From the NCBI GenBank assembly GCA_020746105.1, contig CM036617.1:42251898-42315897 (forward strand): 64,000 nucleotides of DNA. Reading direction: 5' to 3'. Source of the DNA: Trogon surrucura. Its lineage: Eukaryota; Chordata; Aves; Trogoniformes; Trogonidae. Every line of letters begins with the position of its first letter. The stretch's first letter is position 1. Positions 49,403 to 59,110 of this stretch are shown here, one piece after another. The position numbers were made by a program, and so were the translations under genes. The notes under the pieces are model-generated. The model was not told the DNA's origin. It ran no database searches and saw only the letters and a program-made list of their open reading frames with translations.

Positions 49403-52288
49403 CTAGATTATGCTACACAGGAACGTGTCCAGGCGGGTCTTAAATGTCTCCAGAGAAGGAGACTCCACAACCTCTCTGGGCAGCCCGTTCCAGTGCTCCG
49501 TCACCCTCACTGAGAAGAAGTTTCTTCTCGAGTTTAAGCGGAACCTCTTATGTTCCAGTTTCAACCCATTACCCCTTGTCCTATCAGTGGTTGTCACCGA
49601 GAAGAGCCTGGCTCCATCCTCGTGACACTCACCCTTGATATATTTGTAAACATTAATGAGGTCACCCCTCAGTCTCCTCTTCTCCAAACTAAAGAGCCCC
49701 AGCTCCCTCAGTCTTTTCTCATAAGGGAGATGCTCCACTCCCTTCATCATCCTAGTTGCCCTGTGCTGGACTCTCGCCAGCAGTTCCCTGTCTTTCTTGA
49801 GCTGAGGGGCCCAGAACTGGACACAATATTCCAGATGGGGTCTCACCAGGGCAGAGTAGAGGGGAAGGAGAACCTCTCTCGACCTACTAACCACCCCCCT
49901 TCTAATACACCCCAGGATGCCATTGGCCTTCCTGGCCACAAGGGCACAGTGCTGGCTCATGGTCATCCTGCTGTCCACCAAGACTCCCAGGTCCCTTTCC
50001 CCTACACTGCTCTCTAAGAAGTCATTCCCCAACTTATACTGGAACCTGGGGTTGTTCCTACCCAGATGCAAGACCCTACATTTACCCTTGTTATATTTCA
50101 TTAAATTTTTCCCCGCCCAACCCTCCAGCCTGTCCAGGTCTCACTGAATGGCAGCACAGCCTTCTGGTGTGTCAGCCACTCCTCCCAGCTTGGTGTCATC
50201 AGCAAACTTGCTGATAGTACTCTCTAGTCCCTCATCCAAGTCATCGATGAATATATTGAATAATACTGGTCCCAGTACCGACCCTTGAGGGACTCCACTG
50301 GATACAGGCCTCCAACCAGACTCCGCTCCATTGACCACAACTCTTTGGCTTCTTCCCCTCAGCCAGTTCACAGTCCACCTCACTACCCGAGAGTCTAGAC
50401 CACACTTCCTCAGTTTAGCAGCAAGGATGCTGTGGGAGACTGTGTCAAATGCTTTACTGAAGTCAAGGTAGACCACATCCACCGCTCTGCCATCATCTAT
50501 CCACCTTGTTATATCCTCATAAAAGGCTATGAGGTTAGTCAAGCACGACTTCCCTTTGGTGAAGCCATGTTGACTGTCTCTAATGACCCTCTTATCCCTG
50601 ATATACCTTGAGATGGCATCAAGGATAAGTCGTTCCATCACTTTCCCAGGGATGGAGGTGTGGCTGACCGGTCTATAGTTACCCGGGTCCTCCTTCTTGC
50701 CCTTTTTGAAGACTGGAGTGACATTTGCTTCCCTCCAGTCCTCAGGCACCTCTCCCGTCTCCCAAGACTTGACAAAGATGATGGAGAGTGGTCTAGCAAT
50801 GACATCAGCCAGCTCCCTCAGCACCCGTGGATGCATCCCGTCTGGACCCATGGATTTATGGATGTCCAGACTGCTTAACTGGACCCTAACCCCGTCCTCA
50901 TCGACTAAAGCAAACTCCTCCACTGCCCTGACTTCCTCTGGGGCCACAGGGGAACGGGGCTCCTCAGGACAGCCTCCGGCAGAGTAGACAGAGGCAAAGA
51001 AGGCATTCAGTAACTCTACCTTCTCTGTATCTTCTGTCACCAAGGCACCCACCTCATTCATCAGTGGGCCTACATTGCCTCTGGTGTTAGTTTTATCTGC
51101 AACGTATTTGAAAAAGCTCTTCCTGTTGTCCTTGACCCCTCTCGCCAGGTTCAATTCTAGGGAGGCCTTTGCTTTCCTAGTTGCCTCCCTACATCCTCGG
51201 ACAACAGCCTTATATTCTTCCCAAGTGGCCAGCCCTGCCTTCCAAGATGTGTAAATTCTCCTCTTGCCCTTGAGCTTACCCAGCAGATCCCTGTTTAGCC
51301 ACGCAGGACTCCTGGCTCCCTTCCTTGACTTCCTACGTGTTGGGATGCTCTGATCTTGAGCACGGTAGAAGCAGTCCCTGAATGCTAACCAACTATCTTG
51401 GGCCCCTTTACCTTCAAACAGCCTTGCCCATGGGATTTTCTCGAGTAATTGCTTGAAAAATCCAAAGTTTGCCTTGGCAAAGTCCAGGGTTGCAATTCTG
51501 CTTGCTATTTTGTTTCTGCTACATGAGATCCTGAACTCCACCATTTCATGGTCACTGCAGCCAAGGCAGCCCTCAACCTTTACTGCTTCAACCAGATCCT
51601 CCTTGTTAGCGAGGATGAGGTCCAGCAGTGCTCCTCTCCTAGTCGGCTCCTCCACCATTTGCATCAGAAAATTATCATCGATGCACTGGAGGAACCTCCT
51701 GGACTGTGGCTGGCTGGCTGAGTTGTCCTTCCAGCAAATATCAGGGAAGTTAAAATCCCCCACGACAACCAGGGCCTGTGATTGTGAGACCGCTCTCAGC
51801 TGCCTGTAGAAGGCCTCATCAACTTCCTCACCCTGATCTGGTGGCCTGTAATAGACACCCACAACAGTATCTCTCCTGCCAGCCTGCCCCTTAATTCTAA
51901 CCCATACACTCTCAACTTGCTCCTCATCCATGCCTGGATGGTAGTCAAGACATTGTAGTTGCTCTTTCACGTAAAGAGCGACTCCACCACCTCGCCTGGC
52001 TGGCCTGTCTTTCCTGAAAAGGACATAGCCACCCATGACCACATTCCAGTCATGTGAGCTGTCCCACCATGTCTCTGTAATTGCCACCAGATCATAATCT
52101 CCTGCCCGAACCCAGGTTTCTAGCTCCTCCTGCTTATTCCCCATGCTGCGTGCATTGGTGTATAAGCATTTCAGGGAGCAAGATGAGCACACTAATCTCA
52201 CCCTAGGGGGATGGAAGGCCACCCGGTCCTCATAATTTCTAGAGCACTGCCCCGCTGCAATCCCAGCTATAACCCCATCCCCCTTCAT
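49403..52288 (-). pseudogene. CR1 ORF2 (endonuclease + reverse transcriptase), one nonsense codon
   Basis: A 962-codon frame on the minus strand, from ATG at 52288 to the stop at 49405-49403. The AP-like endonuclease occupies about residues 38-255, with N45, E72 in ITETWW, D178/N180 in GDFNFPD and the SDH triad end at 245-247. The reverse transcriptase follows: [10 protein letters not shown] near 481, the NYRPVS region near 537, LDFSKAFD 608-615, SSGVPQGS 663-670 and the catalytic FADD 695-698. Residues 716 onward are thumb and C-terminal sequence ending [15 protein letters not shown]. The single break is TGA at 50143-50141 (codon 716), just after PEGCAAIQ, where the family has arginine. All visible catalytic residues are present, but the truncated product would lack the whole C-terminal quarter. 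The start lies 2 bases after the ORF1 stop in another frame. Confidence 0.95.
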
Positions 52289-52290
52289 AT

Positions 52291-53358
52291 CTAGTTTAAA
52301 GAACGCTCTATGAGTCCCGCCAGCTCGTGACCAAGGATCCTTTTTTCCCTTTGTGTCATTTGAACCCCAGCTTGTTTCAGTAGATCAGGTGCCCTGTAGA
52401 TCTCCCCATGGTTAAAAAATCCAAAGCTAGACCGCTGGCACCACCCCTTTAGCCAAGTATTAATCTGCTGCACTTTGTCAAACCTTCCACTATTTTTCCT
52501 CATAATTGAAGGAATAGAAGTAAACACAACCTGTGCGCCTGATCCTTCTAGCATCCGCCCCAGTGCCCTAAAGTCCCTTTTGATTGCTTCTGGCCGTCTC
52601 TCTACTATCTCATCATTACCGATCTGCATAACCAAAAGCGGGTAATAGTCCGTGGGTTTGACCAGACCAGGAAGCTTCTTGATAACATCCTTAACTCAGG
52701 CCCCAGGGAGGCAGCAGACTTCCCTGTGGGTCGGATCAGGGCGGCAGACAGGGCCCTCTGTTCCCCTCAGGAGGGAGTCTCCAATTACAATTACCCTCCT
52801 TTTTTTCTTAGATGAAGAAGTCCTAATGCGTGTATCCGAGTGACTCACCCTAGACAGCCCTATGGGTGAACCCTCCACTGAGTTTTCCCTTGCCTGGCTC
52901 TCATTGTCTAGAGCCCCACACCTGTTTTGCAGGGGCAACCGGGCAGGTGAGGGAGGCTGGGCAGGGATTTTCCTTCCTCTCCTGGCAGGCACCTGCTTCC
53001 ACTCCTCCCTATCCTTTAGGTCCCCCCCTTTTGCCTGATGGGCAGAGGTGGGGGGATATTCAGCTCTTTGCGGAGCTTGCTGCTCGCCATTCAGGACGTG
53101 ACTCCACCGATCTGTCTCTCTCTCCGACTCCCCAATGCTCCTCAACCTTTCTACTTCCTCCTTCAGTTCAGCCACCAGGCTGAGCAGATCATTCACCTGG
53201 TCACATCAGACACAAGTGTCACCTCCACTCCCCTCCATGGCCAGTGCCAGGCTCCGGCATTCTCTGCAGCCCAAGGCCTGAACACCCACATGCCTACCTG
53301 GGGCCTCTGTCTGGGTGCCCACAGCTTTTCTAACAACCATTGACCTGGTGGCAACCAT
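52291..53358 (-). pseudogene. CR1 ORF1 (nucleic-acid-binding / esterase-like protein), two nonsense codons
   Basis: A 356-codon frame on the minus strand starting at ATG 53358-53356 (A at -3 and G at +4, a strong initiation context) and ending TAG at 52293-52291. ORF1 proteins of CR1 bind the element RNA and form the retrotransposition particle. Near residues 31-52 four cysteines (CREC ... CVxC) form a zinc-finger-like cluster. A leucine-rich coiled-coil segment (VNDLLSLVAELKEEVERLR) follows at about 55-74. From about residue 185 there is an SGNH/GDSL-esterase-like region with IGDSLLRG and IGND. Its last block reads AGVQ where an Asp-x-x-His dyad would be expected of an active esterase. Two in-frame TGA codons (53208-53206, inside the zinc cluster, and 52698-52696, after GDSLLRG) replace what is normally arginine. 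Otherwise the frame is open. Confidence 0.88.
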
Positions 53359-53727
53359 AGTTGGCTCTACAATACAAAGACTCTCTGAAAGCTATGCACG
53401 GCATAGTTTACAGGCCTTTTAAGTACTTGCCTTCTAACAAAGACTTACCCTTTTGTTCGGTGAAGGGGGACTAGTCCCTGCCCTCCCAAAGGCTTCTTAT
53501 ACCCTGAGGGCAGATTTAGCAGCTGATCACCGTGTTTAAAATCGCTGCGCCGCGCCGCACCGCGCCGCTGAGGGTGGCCGCGCCGCTGAGGGTGGCTCCG
53601 TCCACACTATCTCGGGTGTCCGCCCTGGAGCTGCCAGTGCGGCCTCAGGTTTGGTTGCTGTAGCCGGCTTAAAAAAAGCCCCCCAAAAGCTTTTTGCCAG
53701 CCTTTTTTTTGCTTATATTCCTTCCCC
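53359..53727 (-). promoter_or_regulatory. CR1 5' UTR and presumed internal promoter
   Basis: The region upstream of ORF1 turns sharply GC- and CpG-rich at about 53541-53640 and lacks TATA at a sensible position. Full-length CR1 5' regions are known to have promoter activity; assigning it here is by homology. An 18-bp unit is duplicated at 53563-53596. The far end is a purine-rich stretch with an A-run (T-run at 53703-53710 on the plus strand). Confidence 0.65.
53563..53596 (-). repeat. Two 18-bp tandem units in the CR1 5' UTR
   Basis: CGCCGCTGAGGGTGGC occurs at 53563-53578 and again at 53581-53596, spaced by 18. It is flanked on the left by further CGC-rich sequence (GCGCCGCGCCGCACC). Confidence 0.9.
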
Positions 53728-54189
53728 CTCACAGTCTCTCTTCACAGGAGAGATGTTCCACTACTACCTTAATCATCCTCGTAGCTCTCCCTTGGACTCT
53801 CTCCCGTAGGTTCCTATCTCTCTTGAGGAGCCCACAACTGGACACAGTATTCCAGGTGTGGTCTCAGCAGAGCAGATTAGAGAGGGAGGAGAACTTCCCT
53901 AGAACTGCTGGACACAAATTTCTTAATGCACCCCAGGATCTCATTGGCTCTCTTGGCCAAGAAGGTATTATTATTAAGATATGCTTTTATTTCTCATTAC
54001 TCTTCTCTGTTTTGATTGTCAATTAATTTAATTAATTTCACCAAATTAAGTCTATTTCGACCAGGACAATAACTGTGAGTGATCTCCCTATCCTTATCTC
54101 AAATCATGGGTCTTTCATTATGATGAAAGGGGGAGTGATAGAGTGGTTGTGGTGGACACCTGTCTGCCAGCCAGGGTCAAACCCCTACA

Positions 54190-55069
54190 CCATATTGAGT
54201 TGGCTTCCATCCACTACAAAGTACAGCCCCATTGATCAATCCCCCTCTCAAATTGCCAAATACACTTCAGTCTGCCTGCCTCCTCCTGCAGCAGCACTAG
54301 CAAGTTCATGAATCTGGCCACACCTCCCAGAGGCTTGCTTGCAATCACTTTTCACCTCTAGGAATATCTCACAACCAGAAACCTGTGTGGTTGCATGCTC
54401 AAACAGAAGCTTTGTCTGTGTGGCTGCATTGATTCTACCAGGTGCTAGAAGCTCAGGAGAAGCAGACGACACCTCTTTTTGTCGTGTAAGGTCCTCTGAG
54501 TTCTATGCTGCCACGCGCCTGCCTGCTGGGAATTTATACACTTGTCCATTGCAATTTCTGAAAGCATTTACCCCGTACTTGTGCAGAGTAAGTTTATATA
54601 CTATTAACATTATTGTACTTTAATAAAAAATAGTGGAACAGTGTAATTGGCTGTATTTGCTCAAGATCAGCAGACACTTGAGAATTTCTGACACTTCTGA
54701 TACATGGAACTATCAGAAATATCCACCTGAAGAGACTCCAGCACTTGAGTGTGCCATATGGTATAGAAATGCTATTGCAAAAAGGAACATATTGCCCATT
54801 AATCTCACCCAACAAATCTCCATTGCTTCCATATAGACATCTAACACCATGCCAAGCAAATGAAAAAGAAAAAAAGTATATTTCTAAAGGAGGTAAAAAG
54901 TTCTTATTTTATGATGTTACCTTCTGCTGAATTCAGTACTGTGCAGTAACAGGCTGCACAGACACAGAAGAAATTTTGATCTTCTAAAATTCATATTGAT
55001 GGCAGCCCTCTCTTCACATCAGTGCAAATAGATACCTATTTGTAAGGACTGTATGAAAGGAATGAGAAG
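54190..55069. other. Low-copy DNA
   Basis: Moderate GC at 54200-54560, then AT-rich. No gene or repeat I can name. Open frames are under 100 codons. Confidence 0.45.
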
Positions 55070-55640
55070 GAAGAGAAGAAGAACCTGGAAGCCCTGGTGG
55101 ATAACAGGATGACCATGAGCCAGCAATGTGCCCTAATGGTCAATAAGGCCAATGGCATCTTGAAATGCATTAAGAAGAATTTGCCCAGCATGTCAAGGGA
55201 GGTCAGCCTTCCTACCTACTCCACTCTGGTGAGGCTTCACCTGGAGTACTGCATCCAGTTCTGGGTTCCCCGTTTCAAGAAGGACAAACAACTACTGGAG
55301 AGAGTCCAACATAGAACCACTAAGATGATTAAGGTAATGGGGCACCTACTTTACCAAAAAAAATCTGAGAGAGCTGAGTCTGTTTAGCCTGGAGAAGAGG
55401 GGGCTGAGTGGGTCATCTCAGCAATGCTTATAAACATGTAAAGGATGGGTGTCAGGAAGATGGGGCCAGACTCTTCTCAGTGCTGTCCAGTGACAGGACA
55501 AGGTGCAATGGTCATAACCTGAAAAACCAGGAGGTTCAACCTAAACATGAGGAAATACTCTTGTACTGTGAGGGTGACAGAGCACTGCAACAGGCTGCCC
55601 AGAGAGGTTGTGGAGTCTCCGTCTCTGGTGAAATAATACA
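55070..55640 (+). mobile_element. CR1 fragment, plus strand
   Basis: The C-terminal part of CR1 ORF2. An open stretch at 55097-55387 reads [38 protein letters not shown] and HRTTKMIK. A frameshift follows, then [13 protein letters not shown] and DRTRCNG. It stops after 'ttgtggagtctccgtctctggtg' at about 55640 without the 3' UTR or terminal repeat, so it is truncated at both ends. Confidence 0.9.
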
Positions 55641-56104
55641 GACCATTTTCCTGTGTGTCAAATATTCCACTACTGTGCACTACTTATGCGATGGGCCTTA
55701 CACGTGGCCCTATCAAGCCAACACAGAGAGTTTAGCGACATGGATATGTGTTTTGCTGGGTTTTATTTATTTGTTTCCTTGTTGATTTTTTTTGGTGTTA
55801 TTGGTTTAGAGTTTTTTTGTTTGTTTGTTTGGGTTTCTTTGGGGTTTTTTTCCTTGTTTTTCAGCTGGAGGATTAAATCACATATTGCAACTGAAAGCTT
55901 TTTAGTTGTTGGAAATCTACCCCCTCAATGAGGGCTACTATTCAGGCACAGTTTATTTTGTTCCCAAAATATATTTCCTCCTCATGTGAGCTGTGGTGCT
56001 GAGCTTCTTCACGGCATGTGCATGACTGCTGACTTTGCTTAGTGTAAGAAAAAAAATAACTCAAAAAGATTATGTCAAAACAATGTTTTGTAGAGTTATA
56101 GTGG
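55641..56104. other. Low-copy spacer with T/G-rich tract
   Basis: Contains a (GTTT)n and T-rich tract at about 55811-55860. No gene seen. Confidence 0.5.
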
Positions 56105-57890
56105 AGATCACAGAATCACAGGACGGTTGAGGCTGGAAAAGATCTCTGAGATGGTCAAGTCCAGCCACATTGGCTAGACCACAGTACTAAGTGCCACATC
56201 CAGCCGTTCCTTAAACACCTCCAGGGACCGTGACTCCATCACTTCCCTGGGCAGTACATTCCAATGCCTGATCACCCTCTCCATGAGGAAGTGTTTCCTG
56301 AGATCCTACCTGAACCTCCCCTGATGCAGTTTCAAGCTGTGCCCTCTCGTCCTATCACTGGTTGCCCAGGAGAAGAGCCCAACCCCACCTGACTACAACC
56401 TCCCTTCAGGTAGTTGTAGAGAGTGATAAGGTTCCCCCCTGAGTCTCCTTCAGGCTAAACAATCCCAGCTTCCTCAGCCTCTCCTTTCCCTCCAGTCCGT
56501 TCCCCAGCCTCGTTGCTCAACTCTGGACCCTCTCCAGCCCCTCAATGTCTTTCTTGTAGTGAGGGGCCCAGAACTGCACACAGGGCTCTAGGTGAGGCCT
56601 CACCAGTGCTGAGCACAGGGGCAGAATTACATCCCTGCTGCTACTGGCCACAGAGTTCCTGATACAAACCAGGATGACATTGGCCTTCTTGGCCACCTGG
56701 GCACACTGCTGGCTCATGTTCAACCAGCTGTCAAACAGTACTCCCAGGTCCTTCTCTGCCAGGCTGCTCCCCAGCCACTCTCGCAGTCGGTAGCCCTGCA
56801 GGGGGTTATTGTGGTCAAAGTGTAAGACCCTGCACCTGGTCTTATTGAACTTGATACCATTGGCCTCAGCCCATCAACCCAGCCTGTCCAAGTCCCTCTG
56901 CAGTGCGTTCCTACCCTCCAGCAGATCAACACTCCCCCCCAACTTTGTGTCATCTGTGAACTTACTAAGGGTAGACTCAATCACCTCAACCAGGTCATCA
57001 ATAAAGATGTTGGACAGGACTGGGCCCAGTACTGATCACCAGACATCTACTGGATGCAGCACCATTCACCACCACTCTCTGGGCCTGGCCATCCAACCAG
57101 TTTTCTACCCAGTGAAGGGTGCACCTGTCTAAGCTGTGGGCTGCCAGCTTTTCCAGGAGGATGCTGTGGGAGATTGTGTCAAATCCTTTCTGAAATCAAG
57201 ATAGACCACATCCACAGCCTTCCCCTCATCCATTAGGTGGGTCCCTCAGTCACAGAAGGAGATGACATTGGTCAGGCAGGACATTCCTTTCCTAAACCTG
57301 TGTTGGCTGACCCCTGGCTGTCTTCCACCTGCCGCTTGATGCCACTCAGGATGATCCGCTCCATAACCTTGCCAGACACCGAGGTCAGGCTGACAGACCT
57401 ATAGCTCTCCGGGTCCTCCTTCTAGTCCGTCTTATGGATGGGTGTCACGTTGGCCAACCTCCAGTCATCTGGGACCTCCCCAGTTAACCAGGATCAGTGA
57501 TAAATGATAGAGAGTGGCTTAACCAGTTCTTCTGCCAGCTCTCTCAACACCCTAGGATGAATCCCATCTGGATCCATGGACTTCTTGGGACCTAGCTGGC
57601 GCAGGAGGTCACTAACTACTTCCTCTCAGATTACAGAAGTATTCTGTTCCCCATCCCTGTCTACCAACTCAGGAGTCCAGTTGCCCTGAGGATAGACAGT
57701 CTTCTTGTTAAAGACTGAGGCAAAGAAGGTATTAAGTACCTCAGCCTTTTCCTTATCTTCTGTTACTATGTTCCCCTCCTCATCCAATAAGGAGCGGAGT
57801 TTTTCCCTGACCTTCTTTTTGTTATTAATGTATTTAAAAAAGCACTTTTTGTTATCCTTTACAGAGATGGGCCCCAATATCCCCAGGTAA
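56105..57890 (-). mobile_element. CR1 fragment with broken ORF2, minus strand
   Basis: About 1.8 kb. The 3' terminus is at 56108 ('cacagaatcacaggacggttgaggctgg'), then 3' UTR, C-terminus, reverse transcriptase and the linker between endonuclease and RT. The best open stretch, 57626-57907, reads DNKKCFFKYINNKK, VTEDKEKAEVLNTFFASVF and WTPELVDRDGE. Further down, the RT has several stops and shifts, and the catalytic FADD segment reads SSQMTQ in its surviving frame. It differs in sequence from the 49-54 kb element and is an older subfamily. It is 5'-truncated near 57890. Confidence 0.92.
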
Positions 57891-59080
57891 AAGCTGACCC
57901 CATCCACTGCAATCGGGGCATTTAGTATTTAGGCTTACGTAATCTATGTTCTACCATATATTTAGAAGTTTAGAACAATGATATAAAAAAGTATAGCATT
58001 TTTTTTAAAACCAACTAATAACACAGTTTTGTTATTATAACACAAGTAAATCACTGTTGTCATTATTTGATTGGCTTTATAGTAAAGGTTGAATATCATT
58101 TTGCTAGAAGGACTGAATCACCAAAGGCTACCTTGCTAGTGAACATGAAACGGTTGTTAAATGATGTAAAATCAAAATTACAGACTTAGAAGAGGTGGAA
58201 ATGCTTCTGCAAGTGGCAGGACACAGAAAAGGCACACAGGCAAGTGAGGCGGTATCACAAGAGACGCTGATAGCTGTTTTTTTAACACGAAAATGTGACA
58301 TTTCTGCCAACATTGCTTAAATAGTACTTGATTGTATTCTCATATGATTCGGTATGATGTTTTTTTGTAAGACTAAAATGTAACTTCTTTTGATATAGTC
58401 TGTGTTTCCTGAAATATGCATTAGAAGCAGTAAGTGATGGTGCTGAACTATCCCTGGGGAAACTGTCCTTAAAATATTTAACATTACCTGCCAAGAATAC
58501 CTCTGCTCTACCTTAAGATTGTCAGTCATTCCTGAACAATAATATACAATATGTCATTTATGCTTCAATTGTAGTCATTCTTGTTCTTTAAAAACCCCAC
58601 AGTTTCAAATTTCTCATTGTTTACACAGAGTGATAAGTATCCAAAAATACATTTTTAATAAGCTATTTATTATATCTGCTTGTAACATTAATACTATTCA
58701 CTATATTCCCTGACTCCATTTTTCTAAGATGAGAAGGTAAGTGGTGCTCGGAGAGCGACAGTGGCTGCTATAATTATTTCAGGCACTGTTTCACTCTGAT
58801 AAACTGAATTTATCAAAAAAAAAAAAATTCCCTTTTCAGATAGTATAAAAAAATTCAAAAAAGTCTGAGAAAAGTTAAAGGTACAATGATCTAGTTCTCT
58901 CTTTCACAAAATATATTTATTTGATCTACACTTATTTAGAGACTCATGTTTCTTTTACTTGTTTTATCAAAACACAACATTTAATTCTTGCATTTAATTT
59001 TTCTTTTATAAGTTGCTGAAGGAAAAGTCTCTAACAAAGATGTTCCAGGCCACATTACTCTTTTGGGAAGAAAATGTTCT

Positions 59081-59110
59081 AAAAAAAAAAAAAAAAAAGA
59101 AGAAGAAGAA
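59081..59110. repeat. A-run followed by (GAA)n
   Basis: About 18 A then GAAGAAGAAGAAAAG. Simple sequence. It creates spurious K/F-rich open frames on both strands. Confidence 0.9.

Larger units (their letters stand above)
49317..53727 (-). mobile_element. Near full-length CR1 LINE, about 4.4 kb
   Basis: A non-LTR retrotransposon on the minus strand with all expected parts in order. These are a GC-rich 5' UTR (53359-53727), ORF1 (53358-52291), ORF2 (52288-49403) and a short 3' UTR ending in ATTCTATGATTCTATGAATCTATG at 49317. Only three premature stops are visible across both frames, with no frameshift. The repeat CTCACA at 49311-49316 and 53728-53733 is a probable 6-bp target duplication. The length is close to published full-length chicken CR1 (about 4.5 kb, from memory), so little or nothing is missing at the 5' end. 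It is the youngest of the CR1 copies here judged by integrity. Confidence 0.93.
48932..53959 (-). mobile_element. Older CR1 (outer), split by the near full-length CR1
   Basis: The 3' part at 48932-49316 starts with the terminus 'catagagtcatagaatgttaggggttgg' and reads ORF2 C-terminal sequence ([22 protein letters not shown]). It breaks at 'agccccagttctcaca'. The continuation at 53728-53959 begins 'ctcacagtctctcttcacaggagagatgttcc' and goes on through 'tggacacagtattccaggtg' to 'catcattggctctcttggcc'. Joined, the halves align with uninterrupted CR1. The 6 bases CTCACA occur at both edges. Confidence 0.85.
48072..54189 (+). mobile_element. Solo LTR split by two nested CR1 elements
   Basis: The 5' part, 48072-48931, starts TGTACTGGGTTTGGCTGG and carries the family stations: 'gccaaggctgagcctatcagtgatg', ACATATTTAAGAAGG box, 'ggtgaagaccatggtgaggcaggc', and repeated CACGCTGGAGCAG-type units. 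It stops at 'gagaatgacgttaa'. The 3' part resumes at about 53960 ('gaaggtattattattaagat'), runs through 'tttctcattactcttctctg' and 'gatctccctatccttatctcaaa', and ends 'ccagggtcaaacccctaca' at 54189. This is the same family as 14402-15587. The terminal 5-bp flanks (AAGGG and CCATA) do not match. Confidence 0.88.

Noticed and set aside
48072..54189. Whether this is a provirus with internal genes between two LTRs
   Set aside because: The two LTR pieces are the 5' and 3' parts of one LTR, not two LTRs. The sequence between them is CR1.
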